64,000 nucleotides of DNA from Zygnema cylindricum (taxonomy: Eukaryota > Streptophyta > Zygnematophyceae > Zygnematales > Zygnemataceae), in contig JBBHKE010003037.1 in the NCBI GenBank assembly GCA_037447655.1, forward strand, positions 124,001 through 188,000, given 5' to 3'. The notes under the pieces are model-generated. The model was given only the letters and a program-made list of their open reading frames with translations. It searched no databases and had not been told where the DNA came from. The translations under genes and the position numbers were made by a program. How positions within the stretch are numbered: the stretch's first letter is position 1; the number at the start of each line of letters is the position of its first letter. This document shows, piece after piece, positions 46,384 through 57,483 of this stretch.

Positions 46384-47120
46384 TGAATTCTATGGGTTCT
46401 ATTTCCCCATAGAAATCGCAAACCTAAAGAAGCTTATCTAGATAGTGTCAACTCCAAGTTGTTACAAACTCAAATCACTCACACCTTCACAGTCAGAACT
46501 CGTATACAACTTCACCCCTGTGAAAGAAGACTTTCTGTGTGCTCAGTTTTGCCTCATAATGCAAAGCTTGAACATGTGTTTTGGACAGTATTCCCCACTT
46601 TGACTTTCCCTTAGAAATGTCGCCACCCTGGCAAGCAAAAACTCTAACCAACTACAACCCCGTGTAGCATGGACTCCTTTAAGTCCGCAGCAAAAAGAAT
46701 CACTGAATTTTCTCCCCGAAGCAGTTAGTTATGGCTGGCCAAAGATGGCCTATAAATACAAAAGGTCACCTGGAGAGAGGCGCCTCAAACACGCTAAGTC
46801 CTTTAACTCCTACTCATAACTACCTACTACTCTACCCTAGGCCAATCAAAAAAAGTGTATATTACAAGAAGGTACAGTGGCCGATTGTACTTCTTGTACG
46901 GCCATTGTACAACATAGCCTTCTGGTTGACACTTGTTAACTTGGGAGCCATTGTTCCTCCTCCCATCTTTTTCGGCGTCAAGTGATGTGGCGCCACATGG
47001 CACAGCGCGTCGCTATGTCTGAAAGCAACCAAAGATTCATTCGGGTTTGTCTGGGGTGACGTCGTCCAACCGATCATTTATTTTACACGGTTAGATTCTC
47101 GTCCGCGAGCGCCGTTTGAC
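46384..47120 (-). repeat. 5' LTR of copia H, cut by the assembly gap
   Basis: Matches the 3' LTR from tgaattctatggg through cgccgtttgac, then runs into N bases. The remaining ~330 bp of the LTR and its flank are not present beyond the gap. Confidence 0.85.
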
Positions 47121-47130
47121 NNNNNNNNNN
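47121..47130. other. Assembly gap (10 N)
   Basis: The sequence beyond does not continue the H LTR, so the join may be wrong or may hide an insertion or deletion. Confidence 0.99.
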
Positions 47131-48086
47131 AAACCTTCGCCCTTAAGGCCCCTAATGTTCTCGCTTAGGCCTATTTTGTACACAACTGAAAAATCGGCAC
47201 AGCATGCTACTGGCATCGCATTACTGTATAGTACATAAAGGTACAAATGCCGGTGTACCTTCTGTACGGTCATCGTACGACACGGCTAAAAAGTCAACAC
47301 ATGTTTTATCCGGATTCGCTCTTGTAATCCCCGGAATTCCCGCTTCCAAATCTTATCTCTCCACGTGGCGCCAGGTCATGCCACGTCAGTAAACGGTACC
47401 GTAGAAGAAAGTACAGGTGTCGGAGTACTTTCTGTACGGAGTGTACGATATTGCCACAATGTGACATTTGTCACATCCGAATTTGTTGTGTTCCGTTCCG
47501 GAGATTCCGCATCCTCTACGATGTCACCACGTGTCATCCGGAGTGGTGACGTCCGCAAACCGCCAAATCATCCTTTCGCGTAGCCGGCGCTAATCACGAC
47601 CGTCCGATTTATTTCGGCATTGAATTGTAGCCGTTGAAAGTTGGTGCGCGGTATTTGTTTCGCAATCGAAACAAATGCGCGGTATCCGTTCCGTCCCTCT
47701 AACGTACTCCGTACTAAATAAACTGTATCTATGCACTAAGAATCAATTTCTCGTTTAACGAATTACTCTACGTATCACTATATATATTGTTTTCAAACCC
47801 TATGTCATGTAACACTAGTACTAAAATTAACAGTTAAAGCTAACGGCTATACATTGCTTGACGGACGGCAGGTACTAAGATCACTTCCTGGGTCCGTCTA
47901 CATTCCTTTTAGTAAATCTATATTTATCTACACCTGTCTCTCCGGAGAGCGCAGCCATGGCTTTAGCTCCCTTTCCAGCCTTCAGTGACTACAACAAGTG
48001 TGGGGGCTTGGAGAAAGGAGTCACAGGCACACTGCCTCTAATCTTTTCTATCTAATAAAGACCTAGAAAATACCCAAATATCAACA
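47131..48086 (-). repeat. Composite of two copia LTR fragments
   Basis: 47200-47398 resembles the central part of LTR B (GTAC cluster, then ccacgtggcgcc). 47399-48086 starts a second GTAC cluster (47412-47450), with a G-box caccacgtgtc at 47526, and runs to a canonical LTR end tatcaaca (- strand TGTTGATATTTGG). Two partial LTRs of different subfamilies are therefore fused in tandem. Confidence 0.7.
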
Positions 48087-48549
48087 AAGCCACGTGGAGA
48101 GATGACATTCGGTCATGGGAATTCCGAGGATTGTATGGACGAGTGAAATGCAGACACGCGTCCGTTTAATAGTCTTGTCATACATAGGCCGTACAAAAGG
48201 TACATCGGCAGTAGTACTTTTTGGTACGGTACAGTAATTTGATTGGTCCGTACGTCAATAGATAGAAGTTATTAGAGGGAATCAGGACTTATAAAATTTT
48301 GGTAGGTAGTCACCTCTCCCTTTGAGAGTTTGTACAAATTGGCATTTTTTACTGCATCATAACTTATCGGCTGGTTGGCCGTTTTCAGTGATTCTTTTAA
48401 CTACGCACTCAAGGGTGTCCAAACTGCATAGGGGTGCAGTCAAACTATCATTTTGCCTTCTTAGACAGCAGTGGGTGTGGCTTGAAGTGGGTTAGTTAAA
48501 TACTATCTAGAGGCTTCTTGTATTCTGTGGTCCAATGGAGGACACAAAA
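48087..48549 (+). repeat. Inverted fragment of LTR B
   Basis: Reverse complement, with divergence, of roughly 58938-59395 (shared blocks: tctagaggcttc, gttagttaa, gcattttt, ggtacagtaat). It ends at ggaggacacaaaa, about ten bases short of the LTR terminus, and is joined head-to-head to copia pol of the opposite orientation at 48550. Confidence 0.75.
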
Positions 48550-50185
48550 TGGTATCCATCTGATGTATTTCCATGTCTTCCGCTGTTGCCAGCCTGAGGA
48601 GAATCCTTACTGATGGGAACCGAACAACTGGAGCAAACCTCTCCTCATAGTTAATCCCCTATTTTTGTGTGAACCCTTTTGCTACCAAACGATCCTTATA
48701 TCTTTCAATGGTGTTATATGGGTTTAGTTTTAGTTTAAATACCCATTTACAGCCAATAGGTTTTCTATCTTGAGGACAATTTGCTAGCTCCGAAGTATTT
48801 GCTTCCTTGATGGAAGCCATCTTATCATTTATGGCTCTAATCCATCTGTCCTTTTTTGGGCTGTTCACTGCCTCTAAGTATGACTGACGCTCATCGGGAT
48901 GAGATAGCTTAGTAACCTTACGAGCACCTTGTTTCTCCTGTATCCTTTTGTTGCTGCTTCTTCCTCCCTCAAACTCTAAGGCTGGGATAGAGGGAAGTCT
49001 TGGGTTTCTCCTTACTGTCTCTTCGTCTCCCCTATCCATGGAAGTCGGGTCCGGTTCCTCCACTTCTGTCTCCTCGAAGTCCATAGGAATATATGAGGTA
49101 TCCGGTAACTCTCCTGTTTCTTGGATCTCCCCAGAATTTGCAATCACTGTCTCACTAATGTCCTTTTCAAGAAAAAACAGAGTTCTCCTCACTTTCAGAC
49201 TCAAACCTGATTCTTATCTTTTTAGTATATTTGAAGGGGTCAATCGACTTTCCTTCATCCATGACAACTAGGTGTTTGACCACAATGATATCTCTCTTTG
49301 CTAAGTCATAAACTCTATATCCCTTGACATCCTCATCATATCCTACAAAATATCCGGGTTTTCCCTTAGTATCAAGTTTCCAATTTTTCTTATCCGTATC
49401 TAGACTGTAAACTTGGCTACCAAATACTTTAAGGTGAGAGATATCACGTTTCTTTCCAACCCATCTCTCATAAGGTGTCATACCTTTGACTGCTGAGGTA
49501 AGGACTCTATTCTTAATATAGTTGGCATAGTTCATGGCTTCTTCCCATAATCTCTTTCCTATTTTCTTGTCAGCCAACATACTGCTTACACTATCTCTTA
49601 GTGTTCGAGTTAACCTCTAAGCTACTCGATTTTGCTCTGGATTATGTGGTAGAGATTTCTGGTGCTGAACTCCATCATCTCTCAAGTATTCCTCAAACTG
49701 GTTAGAGGTATATTCTCCCCCGTTATCACTCTTTATTCTTTTAATGGGGATTCCATGCAACTTCTCACTCCAGGCTTTATATTCTTTAAAGTAAGTTGGT
49801 GTTACAAACTTGGTTTTTAGGAAGGAGACTCTAGAATATCAAGACCAATCATCAATAATTGTCAACATATACCTCTTCCCTCCAACTGAGGGTACCCTTG
49901 CTGGTCCTTGATATATGTGTGGAACAAATCTAGTACATTTTCTCCCCTATATGTGGCGGCTTTAGGGAAAAGAAGTGTGTGAGCTTTACCTTGGGCACAA
50001 CCACTACAATCATTCACCATTTCATTATCACTGAACTGAATGCCTACTACTACACCAATTTTTTTTCATTTCCCTCAACCTATCAAAATGCACATGCCCC
50101 TATCGCTTATGCCAAATCATCAATTTTGGTACACCAACATAGTAAGCATTCTTCTTTTCATTACTCAGGTTAAGCCTAAATATTC
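48550..50185 (-). pseudogene. Copia B, integrase to RT (3' part of the interrupted element)
   Basis: Continues copia B on the far side of the nested element C. At the junction the integrase frame resumes as FRLNLSNEKKNAYYVGVPK and LMIWHKR. Then the integrase tail (GMTPYERWVGKKRDISHLKV, 49500), linker, and RT start (KPIGCKWVFKLKLNPYNTIE, HQMD at the left edge). The integrase core is decayed with stops. Sequence is lost beyond 48550, where an inverted LTR fragment lies. Confidence 0.88.
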
Positions 50186-51235
50186 TGAAACTCTGAGACC
50201 TCCATAAGTCCTCAGAGTGGACAGCTTCCAAGAAGCCTCTAGGATAATCCTGACCCCTTTGTGTTTAAGCAAAAATAACTGCCACCCTGGCAGACAAAAA
50301 CTCTGACATCCTTCACCCCTGTGAAGACAAGACTCCCCTGAGTCGATAGCAAAAAGAATCTCTGAAGATTCTCCCCTGAGCAGTAAGTTATGGAGGGTCA
50401 AAGTTGACCTTTTGTATAGAAGCTCTCTGGGAGAGAGGGTCCTATCTCCTAATTTTTCTAAGTCCTATCTCTCTCACAGACTCTATCTATTGATGTACGG
50501 AACCAATCAGAATTGAGTTCCGTACGCAAAAGTACAGCTGCCGGTGTACTTTAGGTACGGACATTGTACGACAAGGCCTAAATGTCGACACATGTCATAT
50601 CCGGATTCGATGCCATAATCTTCGGGGATTCCACGATCCAACGAAATTTCGCCACGCGTCATCCGATGTGGCGATGGCCACAAACCGCCGAAAACTTCCT
50701 CCGCGATCTCGGCGCTAATTGCGGCCGTCCGATTTAGAATCTAATTTAATCGTAGCCGTAATAAATACATGTGCGGTATTTGTTTCATTTACGAAACAAA
50801 TGCGCGGTATTGATTTATAGTCCGTACCGTAATCCGTACTTTATATATTACCGGATCTATGTATCTCGTAATCTATTATAGTTAAATGAATAATCGTACG
50901 TATACATATTTAAATAACTATCAAACTATATACTACGTATCATGACTCCTAGACTTAACGGCTAAGGCTACCGGCTATTTCCTATCTGCCGGCCGGTAGG
51001 TACAAGGATCAATTCTTGCCGCCGGCACATACCTTTTAAATAAATAAACCCGAACTAATATAAATTTCCCGTAAACCTCAGGATAGCCTAGGTAGCCATG
51101 GCTCTAGCTTCCTCTCCAATTTCTCAGTGACTGCGACAAGTTTGAGAGTTGGAGAGAGAAGTTAGAGATAGACTGCCTCGGCTTCTATATTTCTTTTCAG
51201 ACCCAGAAAATACTTAAAAACCATTAGTTTCTACA
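50186..51235 (-). repeat. 3' LTR of copia C
   Basis: 1,050 bp, preceded in element sense by a polypurine tract (+ strand ctcccctt, 51236). GTAC cluster at 50528-50572 and G-box-like gccacgcgtc at 50651. Confidence 0.92.
50528..50665 (-). promoter_or_regulatory. Shared GTAC-box and G-box module in copia LTRs (example)
   Basis: In element sense each C/B/H-type LTR carries a G-box-like CACGTG or CGCGTG motif followed by a cluster of GTAC cores (GTCGTACAATGTCCGTACC... then GTACACC/GTACTTT). Equivalent modules: 4440-4620, 31400-31545, 43888-43940, 46862-46915, 47227-47390, 47412-47535, 56776-56910, 59255-59400, 63790-63935. Conservation in otherwise diverged LTRs suggests a transcription-control role; binding factors are not known from sequence alone. 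Confidence 0.5.
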
Positions 51236-51248
51236 CTCCCCTTATTTT

Positions 51249-51501
51249 CTAGTCAATCTTTAATTTCAGACCACACTTCTCCCTGCAAAAACTTAACTTA
51301 GGGGAAGGCACAGGTTTGGTCATCATATCTGCTACCATCTCACTATCTGGTCTATACTCTAAACTGATTATTTTGTTTTCTACTTTTTCTCTAACAAAGC
51401 TGAGTCTGATGTCCATGTGTTTGGCTTTAAAATGATGTTTAGGATTGGCAGAAATAGCGATTGCTGCCTGATTATCACAAAATATTTTCTGCACACCACT
51501 C
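51249..51501 (-). pseudogene. Copia C RNase H, C-terminal part
   Basis: SGVQKIFCDNQAAIAISANP, KHHFKAKHMDIRLSFVREK and VADMMTKPVPSPKLSFCREK, ending with a stop at 51249. It is separated from the rest of pol (52359 upward) by a solo LTR. Without that insert and one TTAAG copy the frame reads GELGHLKSGVQKIFCDNQ without a break. Confidence 0.92.
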
Positions 51502-51506
51502 TTAAG

Positions 51507-52353
51507 TGTTGTCTTTTTGGAAAGCTTTCAGTCTCAGAGCAGCGCAGCAACTATACAGACAGCAGCGCAGCTGCTATACGGAAGAGCAGCGCAGCTGCTA
51601 TACAGTAGAGCTACGCAGCAGCGCAGCAGCAGAGCAGCGCAGCAGCAAAGCTGCGCAGCAGCGAAGCTGCGACAAAGACAGGACAAACGCAGTTGCGGTT
51701 ACTTTGGATAAGATCCGTACGGACAACGCAGCTGCTACTATCTTGGATATGATTCGGTGCAGGACACCGCAGCCGCGGGTGATGTAAATGCGATCGGGTA
51801 CGGGACAACGCAGCTGCAATTGATATGAATCTAGTCAACGGACGAGATTCATAAGAGTATCACAAGTGACTTAGCCGACAAGTATTTGTACAAACACTTA
51901 ATCTAGATTCTGAGTAATATTGACTGTACAATGATAGATTGGGTTGGCACGATCAAGGACACGTAGATCTCAGTAGGTGGATTGATTTTGGACGTACCTC
52001 TCAGGTACACTGTTATCGGCGTTAGAACACCGAAAGTATAAGACTTAGGACTTAGAGCATTTTTATGTATCCAGACTTCCAAGTAGTAAAACTGCAGACA
52101 GTTTTTGGGAAACTTCTGAGTATTATATCTTGAGTGTTGTTTGGTCAATTGTGCTGAAACTTTGGGAGTTGTCAGTGTTTATGCTACTCTATATTCTGAT
52201 AAAGTTTTGTGAGGTTTGGATGTTTGTATAAGAATTGGTGAGCACTTAAGAACAGCTGGTTGGTAGGATTTTTGATAGCTTTTGAGAGTGTATCATGTCT
52301 ACTTCTACTACTACTGCTGCTCCTCCACCTGCACCGGTGGTTGTAGAATAACA
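51507..52353 (+). mobile_element. Solo LTR (A-type copia) inserted in copia C RNase H
   Basis: 847 bp, opposite strand to C. Starts TGTTGTCTTTTTGGAAAGC (A1 LTR: TGTTGTTTTTAGAAAGC) and ends TAGAATAACA. Exact 5-bp duplication TTAAG at 51502-51506 and 52354-52358. It carries the family's LTR-internal gag start, MSTSTTTAAPPPAPVVVE (ATG 52295), where the expected Gln codon CAA is TAA (52349). The first 180 bases are rich in gcagcgcagc/gcagcagc repeats. Confidence 0.93.
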
Positions 52354-52358
52354 TTAAG

Positions 52359-54430
52359 GTGACCAAGCTCACCAAGCAAAGACTTCACCCACATCAATTC
52401 TTTTACAGCAGAGCAAGAGGCCATATACTCAGCCTCCATGGTGGACTGAGCAATAACCTTTTGCTGTTTGCTACTCCAACAGCAAGCCCCATCACCCACA
52501 TATAATACATATCCAGAAGTGCATCTCCTCATCGGAGCATCACCATAACTGGCATCACTCCAAGTAGTGATGTCAGTATTCTCCCCACCCAAATGCAACC
52601 ATAGATCCCTAGTTCCTACCAAATATCTAAGGACTCTCTTAGCTGCCTCCCAATCCTTCTTAGTGGGAGCATTTAGACTTCTACTCAGCACTCCTACAGC
52701 TGCAGCTAGATCCGGCTGGGTACAATTCATAAAATAGATTAGACTTCCCACTACTTGTTTGTAAGGAATAGTCTGCATGAACTTCTGTTCTTCAGGAGAT
52801 AATTCCTCATCTAAGACTATGACTCCTCCTTCCTCACTCCCCTCACTTCCCTTCTTCAACTCCATTGGAGTTGTACAACTATTAGCTTTATCCATTTGAA
52901 ATTTTTCAAGCATGTTCCCTATTGCTTCCTTTTGAGTCAATCTTATAATATTTCTTTTTCGGTCTCTCTCTACTTGAATTCCCAAAATATATTTTGCTTC
53001 CCCCATATTCTTCATTTCAAATCTCCCCTTAAGATCGGTTTTCAGTTTATTAATTTTTTCCATTGATTTACTTAAACAAGCAAATCATCAACATAAATTG
53101 CAATAAATATAAAACCTTCCTCATCTTCGAAAACATAGATTGAGTGATCTGAGCTGATCCGAATATATCCTACACCGGTAAGAAACTCATCAAGCTTCTT
53201 ATTCCACTGTGGAGGCGCCTGTTTCAAACCATAAAGAGATTTAATCAGCCGGCATACCTTACTCTCCTCTCCTTCTTCCACAAACCCTTCGGGTTGTCGC
53301 ATGAAGATCTCCTCTTCCAATTCTCCATGCAAAAAGGTTGTTTTGATGTCCATCTGGTGCACTTCGATGTCTTCCGCTGCTGCCAGGCTGAGAAGTATGC
53401 GGACAGAGGAAATCTGACCAACGGGGCAAATGTTTCCTCGTAGTCAATTCCTTCCTTTTGTGTAAATCCCTTTGCCACTAATCTGGCCTTGTAGCGCTCG
53501 ATTCTGTTATCTGGGTTCAGTTTTAATTTAAAGACCCACTTACAACCGATTGGTTTTCGGTTAGGTGGACAGTCCACCAGCTCCCAAGTATCGGCTGCCA
53601 TGATTGAAGCCATCTCCTCATTGATGGCTGTCTTCCACCGGTTTCTTTCTGGACAAGTCATTGCCTCTCCATAAGTTTGAGGTTCATCTTGATGAGATAG
53701 TTTAGTTACCTTGTTATTAACCTGTTTTTCTTGCACTCTTTTGCTACTTCTCCTCCCCCCCTCAAAATCTGAGGCTGGAATAGATGGTTCTCGAGGATTC
53801 TTTCGAACAAACTCGGCTTCTCCCCTATCCCTTGATTCCGAATCAATTTCCACCACGTCTTCCGCTTCGAGTAGAGTTGTCAATGGAGTTTCCACAGCCG
53901 AGTCCTTTTCGGTCTGATTTGTTCCTGCAAGAGTGTCATCTTCTCTAAAACCTGGATAGTTAGGAAGCTCAAAGTCATCGGAATTTTCTGACTCAAATCT
54001 GATTTTTACTGACTTCGTATATTTGAAGGGATCCACAGACTTTCCTTCATCCATAACTACTAGATGCTTTACTAAGATTATATCTTCTCTTTTTAGATCA
54101 TAAACTCTATATCCTTTAACATCTTCATCATATCCTAATAAGTATCCCGGTTTTCCTTTAGGATCTAGCTTCCAATTGGACCGATCAGTATCTAGACTGA
54201 ACACTTGACTGCCGAAAACCTTTAAATGAGATAAGTCTGGTTTCCGGCCTGTCCATCTCTCATAAGGTGTTTCATCTTTTATAGCTGAAGTAAGAACTCT
54301 ATATTTGAGGTAATTAGCACAGTTCATTGCTTCTGCCCAAAACCTTTTTCCTATCTTCTTATCCGACAACATACTTCTAGCACTATCACTTAGTGTTCTA
54401 TTTAACCTAGCTACCGCATTCTGTTCCGGA
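52359..54430 (-). pseudogene. Copia C reverse transcriptase and RNase H
   Basis: From 54372 down: integrase tail (TPYERWTGRKPDLSHLKVFG), linker, TWELVDCPPNRKPIGCKWVF, KGFTQKEGIDYEETFAPLV, then a 1-base shift near 53400, HQMDIKTTFLHGELEEEIFM, YGLKQAPPQWN, IAIYVDDLLV with YVDD intact (53075), a shift near 53070, and MGEAKYILGIQVERD through STMEAEYMASCSAVKELMW. Only two small frameshifts separate it from a full pol, so C is comparatively young. Confidence 0.92.
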
Positions 54431-55175
54431 TTTTTGGAACTGCCTTTTGGTGTTGAACCCCATCTTCCCTCAAAAAATCCTCAAACTGGTTAGAAGTATA
54501 CTCTCCACCATTGTCACTCCTTACTCTCTTGATTGTAGTTTCATGGAATTTTTCGCTCCATGCTTTATATTGTCTAAAACAGTCCTCAGCTTCTGACTTG
54601 TTTTTCAAAAAATACACCCGGGAATACCGAGACCAATCATCAGTTATAGTCATCATAAAAATCTTCCCCCCCGGTGAGGGCACTCTAGCCGGACCCCAAA
54701 TATCTGTGTGTACTAGATCTAGAAGTTTTTCTCCCTTGTAGGTGGTTGTTTTAGGAAAGGGTAATCTGTGTGATTTACCTAGAGCACACCCACTACAATC
54801 ACTTATATCATCACTCTCACAGAACTGAATCCCTTCCACCACTCTCATCTTTTTCATCTCTCTTAACTTATCTAGATTCACATGCCCAAGCCTCTTATGC
54901 CACATCATAATATCATGAACACCAGCATAATAAAGTTTCTTCGTTTCATTACTTAAGATCAGCCTAAACATCCCATGGCTACCTTTCTCAGCAATGAAAT
55001 AGACATCCTCCTCAAAACTAGCAGTAAAGACTCCTTCCCTAGTGCTAGTAAAAAAACCCTTATCATCTAATACAGATGTAGAGATAAGGTTTTTGTTCAG
55101 CTCCGGGATAAACAATACATCGGAGAATGTTAATATGGATTTCTTTCCTTCTACTAACACTTTCAGATCTACCGA
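54411..55175 (-). pseudogene. Copia C integrase
   Basis: GAG-pre-integrase region (LFIPELNKNLISTSVLDDKG), HHCC zinc site (MWHKRLGHVNLDKL ... CSGCALGKSH), then core blocks LVHTDIWGPARV and VRSDNGGEYTSNQF with two catalytic Asp residues. The third motif is lost to a frameshift at about 54440, where the frame ends as VPKIRNRMR. A stop at 55173 separates it from the protease. Confidence 0.9.
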
Positions 55176-56430
55176 TCATACAAGAGTAGTGGTGACTATC
55201 CTCCCATCCCCGTACTCTATCTCTACGGTGGGAATCTTTCTTATCTTAGTGAACAAGTGCCTATCCTTACACATGTGCATTGTGGCACCTGAATCTATAA
55301 TCCAGCCTGCTTCACCTTTCAATCCACCGTAAGCACATTTGTGCCTTCGTGGAATTTCAACCTCAGTTTTCGCCTCCAACTCCTCATCCAAAAAAAGCTC
55401 ATCGTCCTTGTCCTCGGATTCCGCCTCAAGTACCTGTGTGACAAGGGCCTTTTTCTTTCCTCTCGGGGTACCACCGGTCTGCCCCTCCTTTAACCGAAGC
55501 TCGGTTAGCTTAGTGCACTCTGCCATATAGTGCCCCGGTTTCTTACAAAAATGACATAAACCTTTGGGAGCCCTTGGTTCGAACTCGTCAACCTGTTTTT
55601 TCTGCTCCCTACCCCCATAGTTTCCGACTGGTTTCCGGGAATCCTTGTTCCTCCAATCGGTCGTTGTTGCCAAGGCTTGGCCACTCTTTCCTCCCCTTCG
55701 GATCTCAATCGTATTCTCTCGAACGAGAATCATCCCTACCACTGAGTTCGATATCCACCTTGAGTCCGGCAAGTCCTGCACACGGTTGACTATGTTCTCG
55801 AACTCATCAGGTAACTTCATTAGTAAACAGTTAACCTGTTCTTTTTCACTAAAAACTTTTCCCGCACTCTCTAGCTCCATGAAGAGTGTAGCAAGCTCAT
55901 TGGAAAAATCCAACATCTTCCCACCTTTGTATATATACTTCTTAACTTTCTGATCAGCCAACTGTTGTTGCTGAATCGTACCACTTCGGTACATCTCTAT
56001 GAGAGCCATCCAAAGATCGAATGCCCTTTCTACCTACAAATGAGGACATGCAAGTCCTTGAGTGAGATTGCGTAGGATGAAGTGCTTTGCCGCAATATCG
56101 TTGAAGTCCCAGGTTTCAGTATCATTCTCCTCGTCCCTCGGAATAGGTGACATGAATGCCGAACCAATTGCTATTGGTGTGGTCGCCTCCTTCTCCTTTC
56201 CTTTGTCCACCACCTCTCCTTCCTTTGTTTCCTTCGTTGAAGGTGAATCCTCTTTCTTGGTGAATCTGCTTCCTTTAAACCCTGGAGGAATTCCAAGACT
56301 TGATGGATGCCCCAATCATCCACTCACTATCCCCCAAAACCTTTTTTCGCATAGAGCTCCTATCATCATACTTTCCCAGTATATGAAGCCAGTTCCATTA
56401 AAGATTGGTACCCTAGAGGGTGGGCCCATA
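55176..56430 (-). pseudogene. Copia C gag and protease
   Basis: The proposed start is the ATG at 56430-56428, inside the primer-binding site: MGPPSRVPIFNGTGFIYWES. Stops at about 56316 and 56034 split gag; the rest runs MALIEMYRSGTIQQQQLADQ, YKGGKMLDFSNELATLFMEL, zinc knuckle CHFCKKPGHYMAEC (55555), EIPRRHKCAYGGL, and the protease site GWIIDSGATMHMC (55290). An acidic stretch (ESEDKDDELFLDEELEAK) lies between knuckle and protease. Confidence 0.9.
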
Positions 56431-56433
56431 ACC
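56419..56433 (-). other. Primer-binding site of copia C
   Basis: GGTTATGGGCCCACC, a perfect complement of initiator tRNA-Met from the 5' strand of the anticodon stem through the anticodon loop. It abuts the LTR end. The ATG in it pairs with the CAU anticodon and is also the likely gag start. Confidence 0.88.
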
Positions 56434-57483
56434 TAAAACTCTGAGACCTCCATAAGTCCTCAGAGTGGACAGCTTCTAAGAAGCCTCTAGGATAATCCTG
56501 ACCCCTTTGTGTTTAAGCAAAAATAAATGCCACCCTGGCAGACAAAAACTCTGTCCACCTTCACCCTTGTGAAGACAAGACTCCCCTGAGTCGATAGCAA
56601 AAAGAATCTCTGAATTTGCTCCCCTGAGCAGTAAGTTATGGAGGGTCAAAGTTGACCTTTTGTACAGAAGCTCTCTGGGAGAGAGGGTCCTATCTCCTAA
56701 TTTTTCTAAGTCCTATCTCTCTCACAGACTCTATCTACTGATGTACGGAACCAATCAGAATTGAGTTCCGTACGCAAAAGTACAGCTGCCGGTGTACTTT
56801 AGGTACGGACATTGTACGACAAGGCCTAAATGTCGACACATGTCATATCCGGATTCGATGCCATAATCTCCGGGGATTCCACGATCCAACGAAATTTCGC
56901 CACGCGTCATCCGATGTGGCGATGGCCACAAATCGCCGAAAACTTCCTCCGCGATCTCGGCGCTAATTGCGGCCGTCCGATTTAGAATCTAATTTAATCG
57001 TAGCCATAATAAATACATGTGCGGTATTTGTTTCATTTACGAAACAAATGCGCGGTATTGATTTATAGTCCGTACTGTAATCCGTACTTTATATATTACA
57101 GGATCTATGTATCCCGTAATCTATTATAGTTAAATGAATAATCGTACGTATACATATTTAAATAACTATCAAACTATATACTACGTATCATGACTCTTAG
57201 ACTTAACGGCTAAGGCTACCGGCTATTTCCTGTCTGCCGGCCGGTAGGTACAAGGATCAATTCCTGCCGCCGGCACATACCTTTTAAATAAATAAACCCG
57301 AACTAATATAAATTTCCCGTAAACCTCAGGATAGCCTAGGTAGCCATGGCTCTAGCTTCCTCTCGAATTTCTTAATGACTGCGAAAAGTTTGAGAGTTGG
57401 AGAGAGAAGTTAGAGATAGACTGCCTCGGCTTCTATATTTCTTTTCAGACCTAGAAAATACTTAAAAACCATTAGTTTCTACA
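56434..57483 (-). repeat. 5' LTR of copia C
   Basis: 1,050 bp, equal in length to the 3' LTR and nearly identical by eye. GTAC cluster 56776-56820. Confidence 0.92.

Larger units (their letters stand above)
50186..57483 (-). mobile_element. Copia element C, complete LTR-to-LTR, nested in copia B
   Basis: LTRs 50186-51235 and 56434-57483 (both 1,050 bp), starting TGTAGAAAC and ending GAGTTTCA (3' copy) or GAGTTTTA (5' copy). Flanks tattc (50181-50185) and cattc (57484-57488) form a 5-bp duplication with one mismatch. Removing C and one flank makes the copia B frame read KGIQRMFRLNLSNEKK, parallel to KGSHGMFRLILSNETKK in C itself. Element C is in turn interrupted by a solo LTR at 51507-52353. 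Confidence 0.95.

Noticed and set aside
56419-56433. Possible tRNA-Met gene because of the gggcccataacc match
   Set aside because: Only the anticodon-arm segment matches, next to an LTR; no acceptor, D or T arms. It is a primer-binding site.
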